Assembly (NCBI GenBank): GCA_946811185.2
Contig: OX328099.1
Coordinates: forward strand, 71,304,714 to 71,368,713
Source: Hippopus hippopus
Lineage: Eukaryota > Mollusca > Bivalvia > Cardiida > Cardiidae
Direction of reading: 5' to 3'
Length of the DNA: 64,000 nucleotides
How positions within the stretch are numbered: the stretch's first letter is position 1; each line of letters begins with the position of its first letter. Shown here piece by piece: positions 52,463 to 63,764 of this stretch. The translations under genes were made by a program, and so were the position numbers. The notes below the pieces were generated by a model. It was not told the DNA's origin. It saw nothing but the letters and a program-made list of their open reading frames with translations, and made no database searches.

Positions 52463-52740
52463 ATGATAGATGTGTATACAATGATGGGACTTATCTCTAA
52501 AGGGCTGAAAAATATTGTGGAAAAGGAAGGAAATGCTGGTTACCACAGTGTTTTCAAAAGCCCTTTTGCTGAGGTCATTACAGTATGGGATTGTTTTGTA
52601 GAGCAAATTTGTAAAATATTAATAGTTGACATTGCCCGAGTTTAAATATGAAACTTGGCGAAAGGAGAAATTGCAAGGTATAAGCAAATTTTCCTTTTTT
52701 CACCATATTTTCAAAAGTTGTCTACTGTGTAATGGAAAAG
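52463..52740. mobile_element. piggyBac-like MITE remnants
   Basis: AAATATTGTGGAAAAGGAAG, GCTGGTTACCACAGTGTTTT and GGGATTGTTTTGTAGAG; a second remnant has AAATTTTCCTTTTTTCACC. Confidence 0.4.
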
Positions 52741-53237
52741 GTCACTTATGGATAATGATGTGTTATCTGTTAAGTGCTTAGACTGCTTTTCAGAAAAAAA
52801 AAAAATAGAAAACAACAATTAGGAGGAAGGATAATAGGAGTTTGTTAGGGTAGCTGTGATGTTTCTAAAAAAAGAGTGGAAAACTTTATTTCATGCTTTC
52901 CGGGAGTTTATTAAGAAACAATGGTGGAATATTTTTTGATATTTCATTGTTACAACAATTGAAAAATACCAATTTTATGTTCTAACTCTTCAATTGAAGG
53001 GGGAAACAGTAGTTCCCATGCACTAGTCACCCATGTAAAATGTGAGTGCCATTCAACCAGATGGAAATACGACATAATTTACCCTACATTTCCCACGCTT
53101 TATGTAATATTGTAATGCGTTGTTATGCGGAGGGGTTACACCACAGGGAATTACTGAAAAGAACTGTGCTTGATTTGTAAGTCCCTAGAAAAGGGTTAGA
53201 AGCATGAAATAAATAGAATATTTGGTTTTTTTTCCTG

Positions 53238-53374
53238 TGAAAGATCAAAATTTATTTCATCCTGTGAACATCATTAGTAATATTTTCACTTGTGGCTATA
53301 CCACCTGTGAAAATATTACTGATGATGTTCACTTGAAATATGATGTTCACTTGAAATAAATTTTGATCTTTCAA
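53238..53374. mobile_element. Small foldback element with extended hairpin arms
   Basis: The left arm TGAAAGATCAAAATTTATTT, GTGAACATCAT, AGTAATATTTTCAC pairs with GTGAAAATATTACT, ATGATGTTCAC, AATAAATTTTGATCTTTCA. The loop is about TTGTGGCTATACCACCT. An 18 bp stretch (ATGATGTTCACTTGAAAT) is duplicated in the right arm. Confidence 0.8.
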
Positions 53375-53424
53375 AAAACAAATATCCTCTTTACCACCAT
53401 CATTTTAAGTTTGTTTTTTTTTTT

Positions 53425-53900
53425 AAGTTCAGCTGAGCACAAAGTGCTCAAGTTGAGCTTTTGTGATAGTGCTTTGTCTGTTGTACGCTATCAAGGCGTC
53501 AACAGTTACCTTTAGTGCTCTGTAGAAGCCACATTTTCAGTACAATTCTCATGAAACTTGGTCAGCATGTCTTGATAAATCTCGGACAAGTTAGATATTG
53601 GGTCATTGGGAAAAAAAGTAGGTCACTTGGTCAAATATTTGAAAAACCTTGTGAGCACTCTGAGACTACATTTTCAGTCTGGTTCTTATGAAATGTGGTC
53701 AGAATGTTTGTCTTGATGATACCTCAGACAAGTTCAAAATTGGGTCTTTTTGGGTAAAAAAGTAGGTATCTGGGCCAAATCATGTTGGTCACATCTGGTC
53801 AAAAAGAAGGTCAACTGGTCAGATCTTTGAAAAACCTTTTGTATACTCTGGAAGCCACTTTTTCAGTCTGATACTCATGAAACTGTGGTGTGTGTGTGTG

Positions 53901-53945
<45 letters not shown>

Positions 53946-54345
53946 ATGTTTGAAACTGGGCCATATTAGGTTCAAAAGTTGTCACAGTTCCAAAACCTTG
54001 TGTGCACTCTAGAGGCCATATTTTCTGTCTGATACTCATGTAACTTGGTCAGAATTTTTGTCTTGATGATATCTTGGACAGTTTTGAAATTTGAGTCATG
54101 TAGGATCAAAAGGTAGGTTCTTGAGCCAAATCTTAGAAAAAGCTTTTGTTCAGTCTAGTAGCCCGATTTTCAGTCTGATACTCATGAAACATGGTCAGAA
54201 TAATTGTCTTGATAATATATTGGACAAAAAGTAGGTCACTAACACTCATGTCTTTTACATCATCACATCCAGGATCTCTTTAGCTGTATCTACCCTTGAT
54301 GGCTTTACTCAGGTGATCACTTTAGGAGCAATGAAATAATGTAAC
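53425..54345. mobile_element. GCTCACCTGAG-type element, decayed copy
   Basis: AGTTCAGCTGAGCACAAAGT at the left, units with GAAGCCACATTTTCAGTAC and TGGTCAGAATGTTTGTCTTG, then ACATCATCACATCCAGGATC and CAGGTGATCACTTTAG at the right. A (GT)n run lies at 53887-53942. Confidence 0.65.
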
Positions 54346-54360
54346 TACATGTATATGTTA

Positions 54361-55716
54361 ACTCTTTACCAAATGACAAAAATTTAAGACTTGTCTAAAC
54401 TAAGAGCATAAACTAAAAGCGTTTGCATGCAACCAATTAAATGTGGTTCAAATGATGAGTTTTTAGCTCCACTGGCTGAAGGCCAGCGGGCTTATGTCAT
54501 GGCCCGGTGTTGCCCGTCGTGCGTCCGTGCATCTGTCCGTGCGTGCGTTAACTTCTTTTTCAAACAACTTCTCTGAAACTACCCATCCAAATTTGATGAA
54601 ACTTCACAGAAATGATCCTGCCATGGTCCTCTTTAGAATTTCTTGAAAGAATTTGATTCCTTCAAAAACTCTGGTTGCCATGGCAACAAAACTGAAAAAT
54701 ATTGAACATCGTAGAAAATCTTCTTGTCTGAAACCATAAGGCCCAGGGCTACCAAATTTTACATGTAGCTTTATCTAATGGACCTCTATCAAATCCCTTC
54801 ATATTATAGCCCTGGAGTCAAAATTGGCTCTGCCACGGAGATCACAAGTTTAACATGGGCTTATGTAGTGACTAATTTAAAATAGTAATCAAGGGAAATA
54901 ACTCCTGTTATACAAGGTAAAGTTTGTTACTATTTACCTCCCTTGATTGTCAAACTGCAGTTATACATTATTGGAGTTTGGTATTCAAGTTTTTTGGAGA
55001 GGTAATGTTCTGTTTTAAGGGAGAGTGATTTATTTTGATGCTAATGGTTATGCTCACATGAATGTTTAATTTAAAGTAAGGTTTCTATCACTCAAATTTT
55101 TTCAGAACTTTACCTTTCATGCAAATGAATGAACCTGCTTGTATTCACTGACATTATCTTTGCATTTAAAAAGATATGACTGTTTTTGTTTGGCGGGCGG
55201 GGTGGAGGTTATGTTTTCAAAGTAAGTTTATTACCATACAGACTTTTTATGCTGTATGTCTCTGTCAATGCCAATTAAATGCATGATACGTTAATTTTAC
55301 TCTTTAAGAAATGACAGTCTTTTTTTACTGTACCAAGTTTAAAGCCATTGCAAAAAGACAAATTGAATGTAGCTTAAATGACTATTTCTGTCTTTGATAG
55401 GTTAGGAAACGTTGTGGGAAAAGGAGAAAATACTGGCTGACAACATGTTGTCCTTTTCTCACGATTTTTTTGAAAGCCTTCTCTTTCAGTGTCATTAACA
55501 CTTCAATTTGTGTGTTAAAGGGTTAAAAAGCCAGTGGAGCGATACAGGGCAATCATGGCCCTCTTGTTTTGTTTGAAATGTTAGAAAGCATTGTGGAAAG
55601 AGAAAGAAAATGATGGTTACCAGCACTTTCCCCTTTTTCCCCAATGTTTTTTTTCAAAAGCTTCCTTGAGCAGTGATGTTAAGACTTATGATCTGATTGT
55701 GTATGGTAAAGGGTTA
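54361..55716. mobile_element. piggyBac-like MITE split by a TTTTAGCTCCACTGGC element that itself contains another MITE
   Basis: The left half is 54361-54468 (CTCTTTACCAAATGAC to GTGGTTCAAATGATGAG). The right half is 55562-55716 (GTTAGAAAGCATTGTGG to TATGGTAAAGGGTTAA). The inserted element is 54469-55561, with a further MITE at 55300-55528 (GTTGTGGGAAAAGGAGAAAA, TGTGTTAAAGGGTTAA). Confidence 0.65.
54469..55561. mobile_element. TTTTAGCTCCACTGGC-type dispersed repeat
   Basis: Begins TTTTTAGCTCCACTGGCTGA and ends GCCAGTGGAGCGATACAGGG followed by CCCTCTTGTTTTG, so the two ends are complementary (CCACTGGC/GCCAGTGG). The interior has the CGTGCGTCCGTGCATCTGTC stretch and CTTCTCTGAAACTACCC motifs. 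Related copies are at 61394-62003 and 33530-34270. Confidence 0.65.
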
Positions 55717-55839
55717 ATATAAGATATGATTGGTAAAAGTTTTATATAAGTGCTTCTTAACAAAGTGTGTCTGCCTTTTAACAATAAACTCTGCTTTAGA
55801 TAGTTTTGATGTTTCTTGGTTGTGTATAGAAACCCATTT

Positions 55840-55920
55840 TTGTATAGAAAACTACTGGGATAAGTGCCACAATCGAACTGAAATATTGTTGAAAATAGTG
55901 TTAAACACTACATACATGTG
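55840..55920 (+). mobile_element. SINE family 3, 3' fragment
   Basis: GTGCCACAATCGAACTGAAA followed by TTGTTGAAAATAGTGTTAAA matches the SINE 3' end. Confidence 0.45.
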
Positions 55921-56162
55921 GAGGCAACAAATTAACAACATGCAGAAAGTTTTGCAGGCTGACACTGCATTCAATTTAAAAACAACAACAACAAAATTCA
56001 TAGGCAGACTATCATAAGGAACACATGTATGAAGTTATATCGCTTTCTGTCAAGGATTTTAGAAAATTTCTGGACAGATGAACAGGCGGTTATTGGTCCA
56101 TAATGAAATTATACATGACTTGGCATTTCATTAAATAATCAAAGTTTTGAGAATGCTGAATT

Positions 56163-56590
56163 GGTATTTGTCAAGGAAGCCATTGTGTGGAATTAATTAT
56201 TTGAAAGAAAAAAAGAAATATTATTCAAATATTGGCTTGAAAGTCAACCTACTAAGCAAATGAATATCTTTCTAGTTGAAGGGAGAGTACTCATGCCTAA
56301 GTTAGGATTATTTGAGTATTGGTGGTCTCCCTTTGATCATTTGAGGAGTCAGGAGTAATGTCCCTTGACAGTAGGATGCATGATGGATAGAGAGAAACCA
56401 TGTGAATATATCAAATAAAATTATCAAGTTTGTACCTGGAAACAATGATTTTGAAATATCTTGGGCCGTTAACATTTAATTCCCAACATTACAATCAATT
56501 ATTTCGATCTATAAATATTCATGCACAATCAAATGGAGTAGCGCGCAATCATGGGATGAACAAGCCATGGGACGAACTGGTTTTGGAACG
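56163..56590 (+). repeat. Long inverted repeat, left arm
   Basis: Contains CAAGGAAGCCATTGTGTGGA, GAGTCAGGAGTAATGTCCCT, TTGACAGTAGGATGCATGAT, CAAGTTTGTACCTGGAAAC and CAAATGGAGTAGCGCGCAAT. The reverse complement is at 60935-61378. Confidence 0.75.
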
Positions 56591-56619
56591 AAAAAGCCCA
56601 GGACCAAGCGATCAGTAGA

Positions 56620-56900
56620 CAAATTTTGTATCATTGCGCCAATAGAAGGCCATGAGCAAGTGAAGCTATTTTCAATCAAAAAATAGTATTTCCACGATCA
56701 ATGGCCTCACCCAGTGTATTTTAACATGCCATTTCCAATTGGATATCTGAGTGCTATGAAAAAGCTCACTTGCTTGAGAAAAATTGAGTTTAATTGGGTT
56801 TATTTCCTTCGGCTTCGCACAAAATACGATACATGGTCTTCAAAATTCAAAATTGAACTCATAGTGGTATTGTCTTCAACAAATACCATAAAAACAAAAA
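56620..56900 (+). repeat. Inner inverted repeat, left arm
   Basis: CAGTAGACAAATTTTGTATC, TTCCACGATCAATGGCCTCA, CCTTCGGCTTCGCACAAAAT and CATAGTGGTATTGTCTTCAA are found inverted at 58030-58310. Confidence 0.7.
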
Positions 56901-57029
56901 TGATTGTCAGTGGCATATCATAACCCTTAACCTGCTAATTAACTAAAAAACAATTTTCAATTTGATAGTAAAAACCAAATATTGCTATTTCAAGGTCATG
57001 TTTTGGAGAATAATATCTCCTTACCTGAC

Positions 57030-57080
57030 AGTTTAGATCCAAGATCAGACTGCACGTTCTGTGCAGTCTGATCTTGATCT
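57030..57080. repeat. Short inverted repeat
   Basis: AAGATCAGACTGCAC and GTGCAGTCTGATCTT are separated by about 6 bases. The same AAGATCAGACTGCACATTC motif occurs next to exon D and after E5. Confidence 0.85.
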
Positions 57081-57230
57081 GCAATGTCTGCAAAAGGTCA
57101 TTGAGTCGCGATAAGCAGTCTAAGTGATAAGTATAAACTTAATATGTCCATTAGTTAAAGAGACATTGGCCCATCATGAAAATTTACATCAAGCCCCCTT
57201 TTTCCATGACTAATCATGAAATAGAGAAAG

Positions 57231-57264
<34 letters not shown>

Positions 57265-57336
57265 TCGGTGGACTATCATAATTTTTGTCTCAGATTTTAG
57301 AAGATTTCTGTCCAAATAGACAGGCAAACAATACAA

Positions 57337-57412
57337 AAGCCCAAGTTTATTTGTCGTCTGCAAATGCGTTCAGTTTGGACAAGCCCAAAACTTTGTCACC
57401 AGATAAAGGGTT
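57337..57412. mobile_element. piggyBac-like MITE, 3' fragment
   Basis: TTTGTCGTCTGCAAATGCGT, CAGTTTGGACAAGCCC and CAGATAAAGGGTTAA. Confidence 0.5.
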
Positions 57413-58029
57413 AAATGACGATAACTGACAGAAATGGAATTAAACTTTGCCACACAAACAGAAAAATAAGTGGATACTTTTATTTGTATAGCTAAATAGC
57501 TACACAATAACTAGAAAGAGTAGATATGACTGGAAAAAAAAAGTAATGATAGTGATAGTGTTGGTAAAAGAAAAACAGTTGAAAACAACAGTTCTTCATT
57601 TACTAACACATATTCCTATCAATAATAAAGCCTATTAATAATATTTAACTGTTCTTTTAAACATTTACCAAAAGTAACAACGGTCTTGAAGACATCCTTG
57701 GAAGTAATTTTACATACCCTTCCACTGTATGACCTTTAAGTGGAAGGGAGGTAACCAACAATTAAATAGATTGATTTTCTTCAGAGTTGCTCCCCTTTAT
57801 CAAGCTTTTGCAATACCAATATCCACCATTGACATGTAAATCTTTGTATGAATTTATTCTGTGGTGTGATAGGCAATATTGTCTTTTTCCTTTATAAAGT
57901 TATTGTCATTATTCAGCAAACGTATGTTATAATATACGTAACAATATTTTACTCATAAAAAAAAAAAAATAACTTTCGTTTAGAAAACAATTCAAAACAA
58001 CCTTTATCCAGATAGAAAATGTATTGTTG

Positions 58030-58310
58030 TGGCATTTGTCTAAGACAATGCCACTATGAGTTCAATATTGAAGACCATGTATCGTATTTTGTGCAAAGCC
58101 GAAGGAAATAAACCCAATAAACTAATTTTTTCTCAGACAAATGAGTTTATTTATCGCACTCATATATGTAATTGGATATGGCAAATTGAAATACACTTGG
58201 TGAGGCCATCGATCGTGAAAATACTTCTTTTTCATTGAAAAGTAGCTTCCTCCGCTCATACCCTTCTATCGGCGCGATGATATACACAAAATTTGTCTAC
58301 TGACCGCTTG
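58030..58310 (-). repeat. Inner inverted repeat, right arm
   Basis: GACAATGCCACTATGAGTTC, TTTTGTGCAAAGCCGAAGG, TGAGGCCATCGATCGTGAAA and ACAAAATTTGTCTACTGACC are the inverse of the 56620 arm. Confidence 0.7.
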
Positions 58311-59654
58311 GTCTCAGGCTATTTCATTCAAAACCTATGGTGGCATATTTCTGCCACGAGATACGAGATAATTATTGCAATAGTTTAAGAAAACCATCAC
58401 AATAAAACAAACTTTCCTGGAAATATTATCTAGTTAATAAAAAGTTTCACAATAAAAATAATGCGATAATTCTCACTGTTAGCAGGATTTTTTTTACATT
58501 CATGCCGATAACTGGCATTCACGGTACATGTATTTATAATTAGATACGGTTTCGGAACATCTTCGTCTTCAATCTTATGAATGGTTTTGAAAATTTTCGT
58601 AAGAGGCATTTCCAGTCGTCTTTGTGTTGTCAAAATTTACCAAATTATGCTAAAATTGTAAATATTTCCAATTTTAATTTACTTCCACCTTGTAAAGTCA
58701 AAAACTACCGAGTTCATCCAAATGGTGAATGTTCTATTTATAGATATTGAGAATAGGTAGAACTATCACAATAATTTTTTCTAGAATGTCAGATTCGTGC
58801 ATGAATGAGAAATTTAGGGTCAAGATATCTACTGATCAATGTAAAATTTTCTAGATAACAAAGTAAATCGTGATATTTTTTTCAGAAAACTTTTCAGTAT
58901 CTAGATAAAATTTTCAGGACACTTTGATTTATCACGATAGTTTTCTTAAAGATGCCCGTCTACAGCCGGTGAGCAAAAACGCTGTTAAATTTCAAACAAT
59001 TTAGAATCAGTCCTTTGTGAAAACATGGATAAATTACTGACATACACGTATATGGTGTAATTGAAAAAAAAGAAACACAGAGATTTGTATTAGAAACAGT
59101 GATTGGGAAAGAATTATTTTCGATGGGACAATGTCCCTTCCTCCAGGAAAATCAATGTGACATTTTGAAAACCAATGTGACAATTTAAGAAAAAAACACA
59201 AAATCTTTTAATTGTTTTCATTTATTCTTTTAAAATAGTACTATCCCAATGCAAGTCAAAATGTAGCTAAATGCTTATGCTGGTTCTATATTTAATGCTT
59301 GGAATCAAACATAGTCATCTGGGTTCTCATTAGGTCCTGAATCCCAAGAGTCATTGAACCTTGGGCTGAAATTTTCAAGAGTCAAAATGAAATTTCCAAG
59401 CGTCAAGGAGAAATGATCAAGGGTCAAAATTACTTGGTTATTATGGAAATATAAGGATGACACCAAAAGACAAAGGCCTAACCTTCACCCCCCTTTCATT
59501 GTTCCATAAGACGAAGGTCTGACCTTCACCCTCTTTCATCGTTATTTTCATTTCATTAAAGAAAAAAAAACAAGAACTTTTTTTCTCATTATCATTCTTT
59601 ACATTTAATTATGTAAATTCACTGTTTAAATTCATTATAAATGATGAAGAAACA
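58311..59654. other. No gene seen
   Basis: AT-rich interior of the 56.2-61.4 kb inverted structure. Confidence 0.45.
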
Positions 59655-59835
59655 ATTTGAGACAACTCTGATCGGACGGTTTCAAATTGACTGTTGTGTC
59701 ATGGGTTTTTGCGTTTTTTTTTTTTTCAGCGATCTACTTTCATATCTTTTTATTTCTTTAAGCAGTATTATAGCATGATGATTGAAATGAACTTATCAAT
59801 TGGGGTAGCAGGGAACATAAATACTATTAGACCAT
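59655..59835 (+). repeat. Dispersed repeat, copy 4 (partial)
   Basis: TGATCGGACGGTTTCAAATT, TGTGTCATGGGTTTTTGCG and GGGGTAGCAGGGAACATAAA match copy 1. Confidence 0.55.
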
Positions 59836-60861
59836 AAGCTGATTGAGAATGTTACCTATCTAATTCATGATGAAAAAAAAAAAGTGGCCTTCTCAATCAG
59901 TATGATATACACTGTTAAACGTTTGCTGCATGTCCATGGATATGCTTGGGACAGGCTCGGAGAGAGATGTGATCTGAGAGTTGCTCTGATTCTCGCTAGG
60001 ATCATCTGTATGAGTCTGTTAATAAACGATCATTGTGGGAAAGAAATTACTGATGGAGCCCTGACCTTCATACAATTTTAAATTTTCGGTGGTATATTCT
60101 AATGCTTTGATAGTTGTTGAATTTGAATTTTACAGCAAAATCAGGGCAGTTTCATCAAGATGACAAAATAGGTTCAATATTCAATAAGCGTTTTATGATT
60201 GAAAACATGACGTCACACGCACATAGCTACTCATTTTATAGAGCGTCTAATCGGCGCCGATCAAAGGAGATTCGTCTGACTAAATTTCGTACTTTTATGA
60301 CGTTGAAAATCGAATGGGACAAGGGCGCACTCATTGGCAAAAACGATGTGACATTTTGGATTTTAATGTGACTATGGCGCATGGCGCAAGCCTTTCCCAG
60401 TCACTGTAGAAACCGAACATTGGTCAGAAGAAAACTGGCTGACGATCAAAGCTGTAAACAATGGCGTGCGTCACGGAAATTTATCGTTGGTTTCCGCCTA
60501 GAGTCGGAATATGGTGTAATTTGCATATAGGCCGCGACCTCCATCTGAAAATCGAGGCTGCAACAGAGAAGCCCCCATTTTCCTTTGTTTACCTCATTAG
60601 ACGCAGGGCGAAGGTCAAATATAGTCACGTGACAGAATGCATGATCATCATACGAATCTACCCGAGTGTATAACAGATATATCGAAAATCTTCAATTCAA
60701 AAACCGGAAACGACGAGTGTGTTTACATGGAAGACCGCAACTCAGCAAAATGCATTTCTATTGACCGTAATCTAAGCAACCTTGCAACCGTCAGGCGCAA
60801 TATTTGGCATGAAGATATAAGAATGTCTATATTTTGATAAAATAAAGACAGAATGAGTTAA
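59836..60861. other. Less AT-rich segment with short frames, unassigned
   Basis: Frames at 59884-60081, 60114-60371, 60461-60673 and 60637-60837 run mostly end to end on the + strand, and base composition is more balanced with CpG than the surroundings. A start context ACAATGGCG occurs at 60458. No domain is recognised; it may be the unique interior of the inverted-repeat element. Confidence 0.3.
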
Positions 60862-60934
60862 AACTGGCTGAAAATGAGTATAAGGGTCTCTTTAAATTAT
60901 CATGATAGTTATCTCGTATCTCATGACATAATTA

Positions 60935-61378
60935 TGCCACTATAAAAACCAATTTGTCCCTGGGCTTGTTTATTCCATGATTGTGCGCTACTCCATTTGA
61001 TTTTGCATGAATATTGAAAGACCGAAATAATTAATTGTAATGTTGGGAATTAGATATTTATCGCCAAAGATAACTCAAAATCATAGTTTTCAGGTACAAA
61101 CTTAATATTATTTGATAAATTTTTATGGTTTTTCTCACTACCCATCATGCATCCTACTGTCAAGGGACATTACTCCTGACTCCTCCTGAATCATCAATGG
61201 GAGACCACCAATACACAAATAATCCTAACTTTTTCGTGAGTATTCTTCCTTCAACCAAAAATGTATTAATTTGCTTAGTAGATTGAATTTTAAGCCCATA
61301 TTTGAATAATATTTCTCTTTTTCTTTCAAATTACTAATTCCACATAATGGCTCCCTTGACAAATGCCACGCCAGTGTT
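60935..61378 (-). repeat. Long inverted repeat, right arm
   Basis: The reverse complement of 56163-56590, imperfect: ATTGTGCGCTACTCCATTTG, AGGTACAAACTT, ATCATGCATCCTACTGTCAA, AGGGACATTACTCCTGACTC, TAATGGCTCCCTTGACAAAT. Confidence 0.75.
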
Positions 61379-61393
61379 TTCATTGCTTTGATT

Positions 61394-62003
61394 TTTAGCT
61401 CCACTGGCCGAAGGCCAGAGAGCTATTGTCATGGCGTTGTGTCCGTCCTGCGTCCATGCGTCCGTCCGTCCGTGCGTGCGTCCGTAAACTTTTTCTTTAA
61501 AAAACTTCTCCTCAGAAACTATTGACTGGATTTTTACCAAATTTCACAGGAATGTTCCTTTGGTGGTCCTCTTTCAAATTCCTTCAAATAATTGTGTTCC
61601 ATGAAGAATTCTCGTTGCCATGGCAACCAAAGTAAAAACCTTTAAAAATCTTCTCCCAAACCGCTATTTGGATAGCATTATTATTTTGCAGGAATGTTCC
61701 TTAGATACAGGTTTACAGAATTCCTTAAAAAAAAAAAAAGATCTGTCAAAAAACATGGCTTTTATGGGAGACTCATTTTCCTTTTATGGTATAAAGTAAA
61801 ATCTTTGAAAAATTTCTTCTCTAAAACTATTCATTGGATTTCATTGTTGTTTTGCAGGTAAGTTCCTATGGTGGTTGTCTACCAAATTGTTTCTTCAGTG
61901 AGCTAAAATGCAGGATTGAATGATAATTGTTAAAAACTTCCTTTCGCCATTATAGAAATATCAGGCCTGTGGAGCGATACAGGCGCTCAAGCGCCTCTAG
62001 TTC
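61394..62003. mobile_element. TTTTAGCTCCACTGGC-type dispersed repeat
   Basis: Begins TTTTTAGCTCCACTGGCCGA, contains the CGTCCGTCCGTGCGTGCGTC region, and ends CCTGTGGAGCGATACAGGCG then CGCCTCTAG. Confidence 0.65.
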
Positions 62004-62138
62004 TATGTGTATCGTCACTCACCACTTCTCTGTTACATTTCATTGTTTTGTTACATTTCTTGCCGAAAAAAAAAAATTGACATAGCAATAGTTTGGGTGT
62101 TTTTCCTTACTAAGGAGATTCATTTCAATAAATAATCC

Positions 62139-62345
62139 TTTACCAAACAACCCCAAGTTTTTAACCACCATAAAGAAAGCTTTGAAAAACACTGTGGGAA
62201 AAGGAGAAACAGTATCTTCTCCTTTTCACACAATGTTTACTACTTCTTTAATGACAAATACTACCATCTGAAAACATTTAAGTTGCTGTCTATAAATTCC
62301 TTCAACATGGAAAAGTGTAAAATTCTGAAGTGTGATAATGGGTTA
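62139..62345. mobile_element. piggyBac-like MITE, copy whose right half was duplicated
   Basis: CCTTTACCAAACAACCCCAA, GAAAAACACTGTGGGAAAAG, CACACAATGTTTACTACTTC and TGTGATAATGGGTTAA. Its right half plus flank is repeated at 62481-62746. Confidence 0.6.
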
Positions 62346-62746
62346 ATGAGGCAGACTTAAAAAACTCGAGTCAATATATGTAGATAATTGCACTCATTAT
62401 GTTAAATCGTTTTTTGATTGGTCGAAATTGGGTCATGTGATGAAAAAAACCGTCATTCCATTTTTCGATGAACGCAATGGGACTTTTTCACACAATGTTT
62501 ACTACCTCTTTAAGGACAAATAGTACCATTTGAAAACATTTAAGTTGCTGTCTATAAATTCCTTCAACATGGAAAAGTGTAAAATTCTGAAGTGTGATAA
62601 TGGGTTAATGAGGCAGACTTAAAAAACTTGAGTCAATACATGTAGATAATTGCACTCATTAGGTTAAATCGTTTTTTGATTGGTCGAAATCGGGTCATGT
62701 GATGAAAAAAAACCGTCATTCCATTTTTCGATGAACGCAATGGGAC
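62218..62746. repeat. Tandem duplication, ~262 bp unit, two copies
   Basis: Copy 1 (about 62218-62480) and copy 2 (about 62481-62746) both run from CACACAATGTTTACTACCTC-like sequence through CCTTCAACATGGAAAAGTGT and TTTTTTGATTGGTCGAAAT to CGATGAACGCAATGGGAC. Divergence is a few percent. Confidence 0.8.
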
Positions 62747-62761
62747 TACTTTCGGTTTTTA

Positions 62762-63530
62762 TGCCTCCGCCATGAAATGGGGGGGGGCATATAGAGTTAC
62801 CTGTGTCCGTCTGTGTGTGTGTGTGTTAGTGTGTGTGTCCCATTCTTGTCCGGAGCATAACTTCTGCATTTATTAATGGATTTCAAAATAATTTTGCACC
62901 ATTGTTCTCTTTAACTCTTTACCAAACGAGAAAATTTTAGACTGGTCGAAATTGAAAGCACTTGCAGACAACAAAATAAACGTAACTAAAAAATTGAAAT
63001 TTGTTTCCAGCAGGGTAGAAAACATTGTGGGAAAAGGAGAAAATGCTGGTTACCAGCATTTTCTCCTTTTCCAACAATGTTTTCAAAAGGCTTCTGTCTC
63101 CGGGTTGTAAAAACCAGGGATTGTTTGGTAAAGGGTTAACAAGTACTAGTGTCATGCGAAATGTTTGTTTCGATATGCTCAAGGTCGAGGTCACACTTAA
63201 GGTCAAATGTTTAAATTGACCTTGTCCGGAGCATAACTTCTACATTTATCATTGGTTTAAAAAAAAACTTCGCATACTTGTTCTCCTTAACATGTACTAG
63301 TGTCATGCGAAAAGTCTGTTTCGATACCCCGAGGTCAAGGTCACAGTTGAAGGTTAAATGTTTAAATTGACCTTGTCCGGAGCGTAACTTCTACATTTAT
63401 CAATGGATTTCAAAAAAACTTCGCACACTTGTTCTCCTAAACAAGTACTAGTGTCATGCGAAAAGTTTGTTTCGATACGCCCAAGATCAAGGTCACAGTT
63501 GAAGGTAAAATGTTTAAATTGACTGTTCAA
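62762..63530. repeat. Tandem-repeat-bearing dispersed element (TATGCCTCCGCC type), ~151 bp units
   Basis: Starts TTTTTATGCCTCCGCCATGA with a G-run and GTGTGT tract. Units with TTGTCCGGAGCATAACTTCT, GTACTAGTGTCATGCGAAA and GTCAAGGTCACAGTTGAAGG follow at a spacing of about 151 bp (63222, 63372). One unit is interrupted by the MITE at 62915-63135. Confidence 0.7.
62915..63135. mobile_element. piggyBac-like near-palindromic MITE, intact copy in a tandem repeat
   Basis: This 221 bp element is flanked by TTAA (62911-62914 and 63136-63139). The ends are CTCTTTACCAAAC and GTTTGGTAAAGGG. The centre is the palindrome GGGAAAAGGAGAAAATGCTG / CAGCATTTTCTCCTTTTCC. The next tandem unit of the host repeat keeps the unoccupied site (TTCTCCTTAACATGTACTAG at 63281), which shows directly that TTAA is duplicated on insertion. 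Confidence 0.85.
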
Positions 63531-63764
63531 CCCAGTTTTACATCCTGCTCAGCAGAATTGTGATATGAAGATACAGTTTGGGTTTTTAAAAAGATTCATC
63601 CAAAGAACTATGCCAGAGAATATTGAGGCTGCAACCTACCCTTCAACTATAGTCCAGTGTGATAATATTCGATCCAATTTGTTCCTGTCTCATAGAGGAA
63701 GTCCAACAAAGTAATTATTATTGCTATATTTCTCACTCTCATTCCTCAAGTTATGATCTTCATA

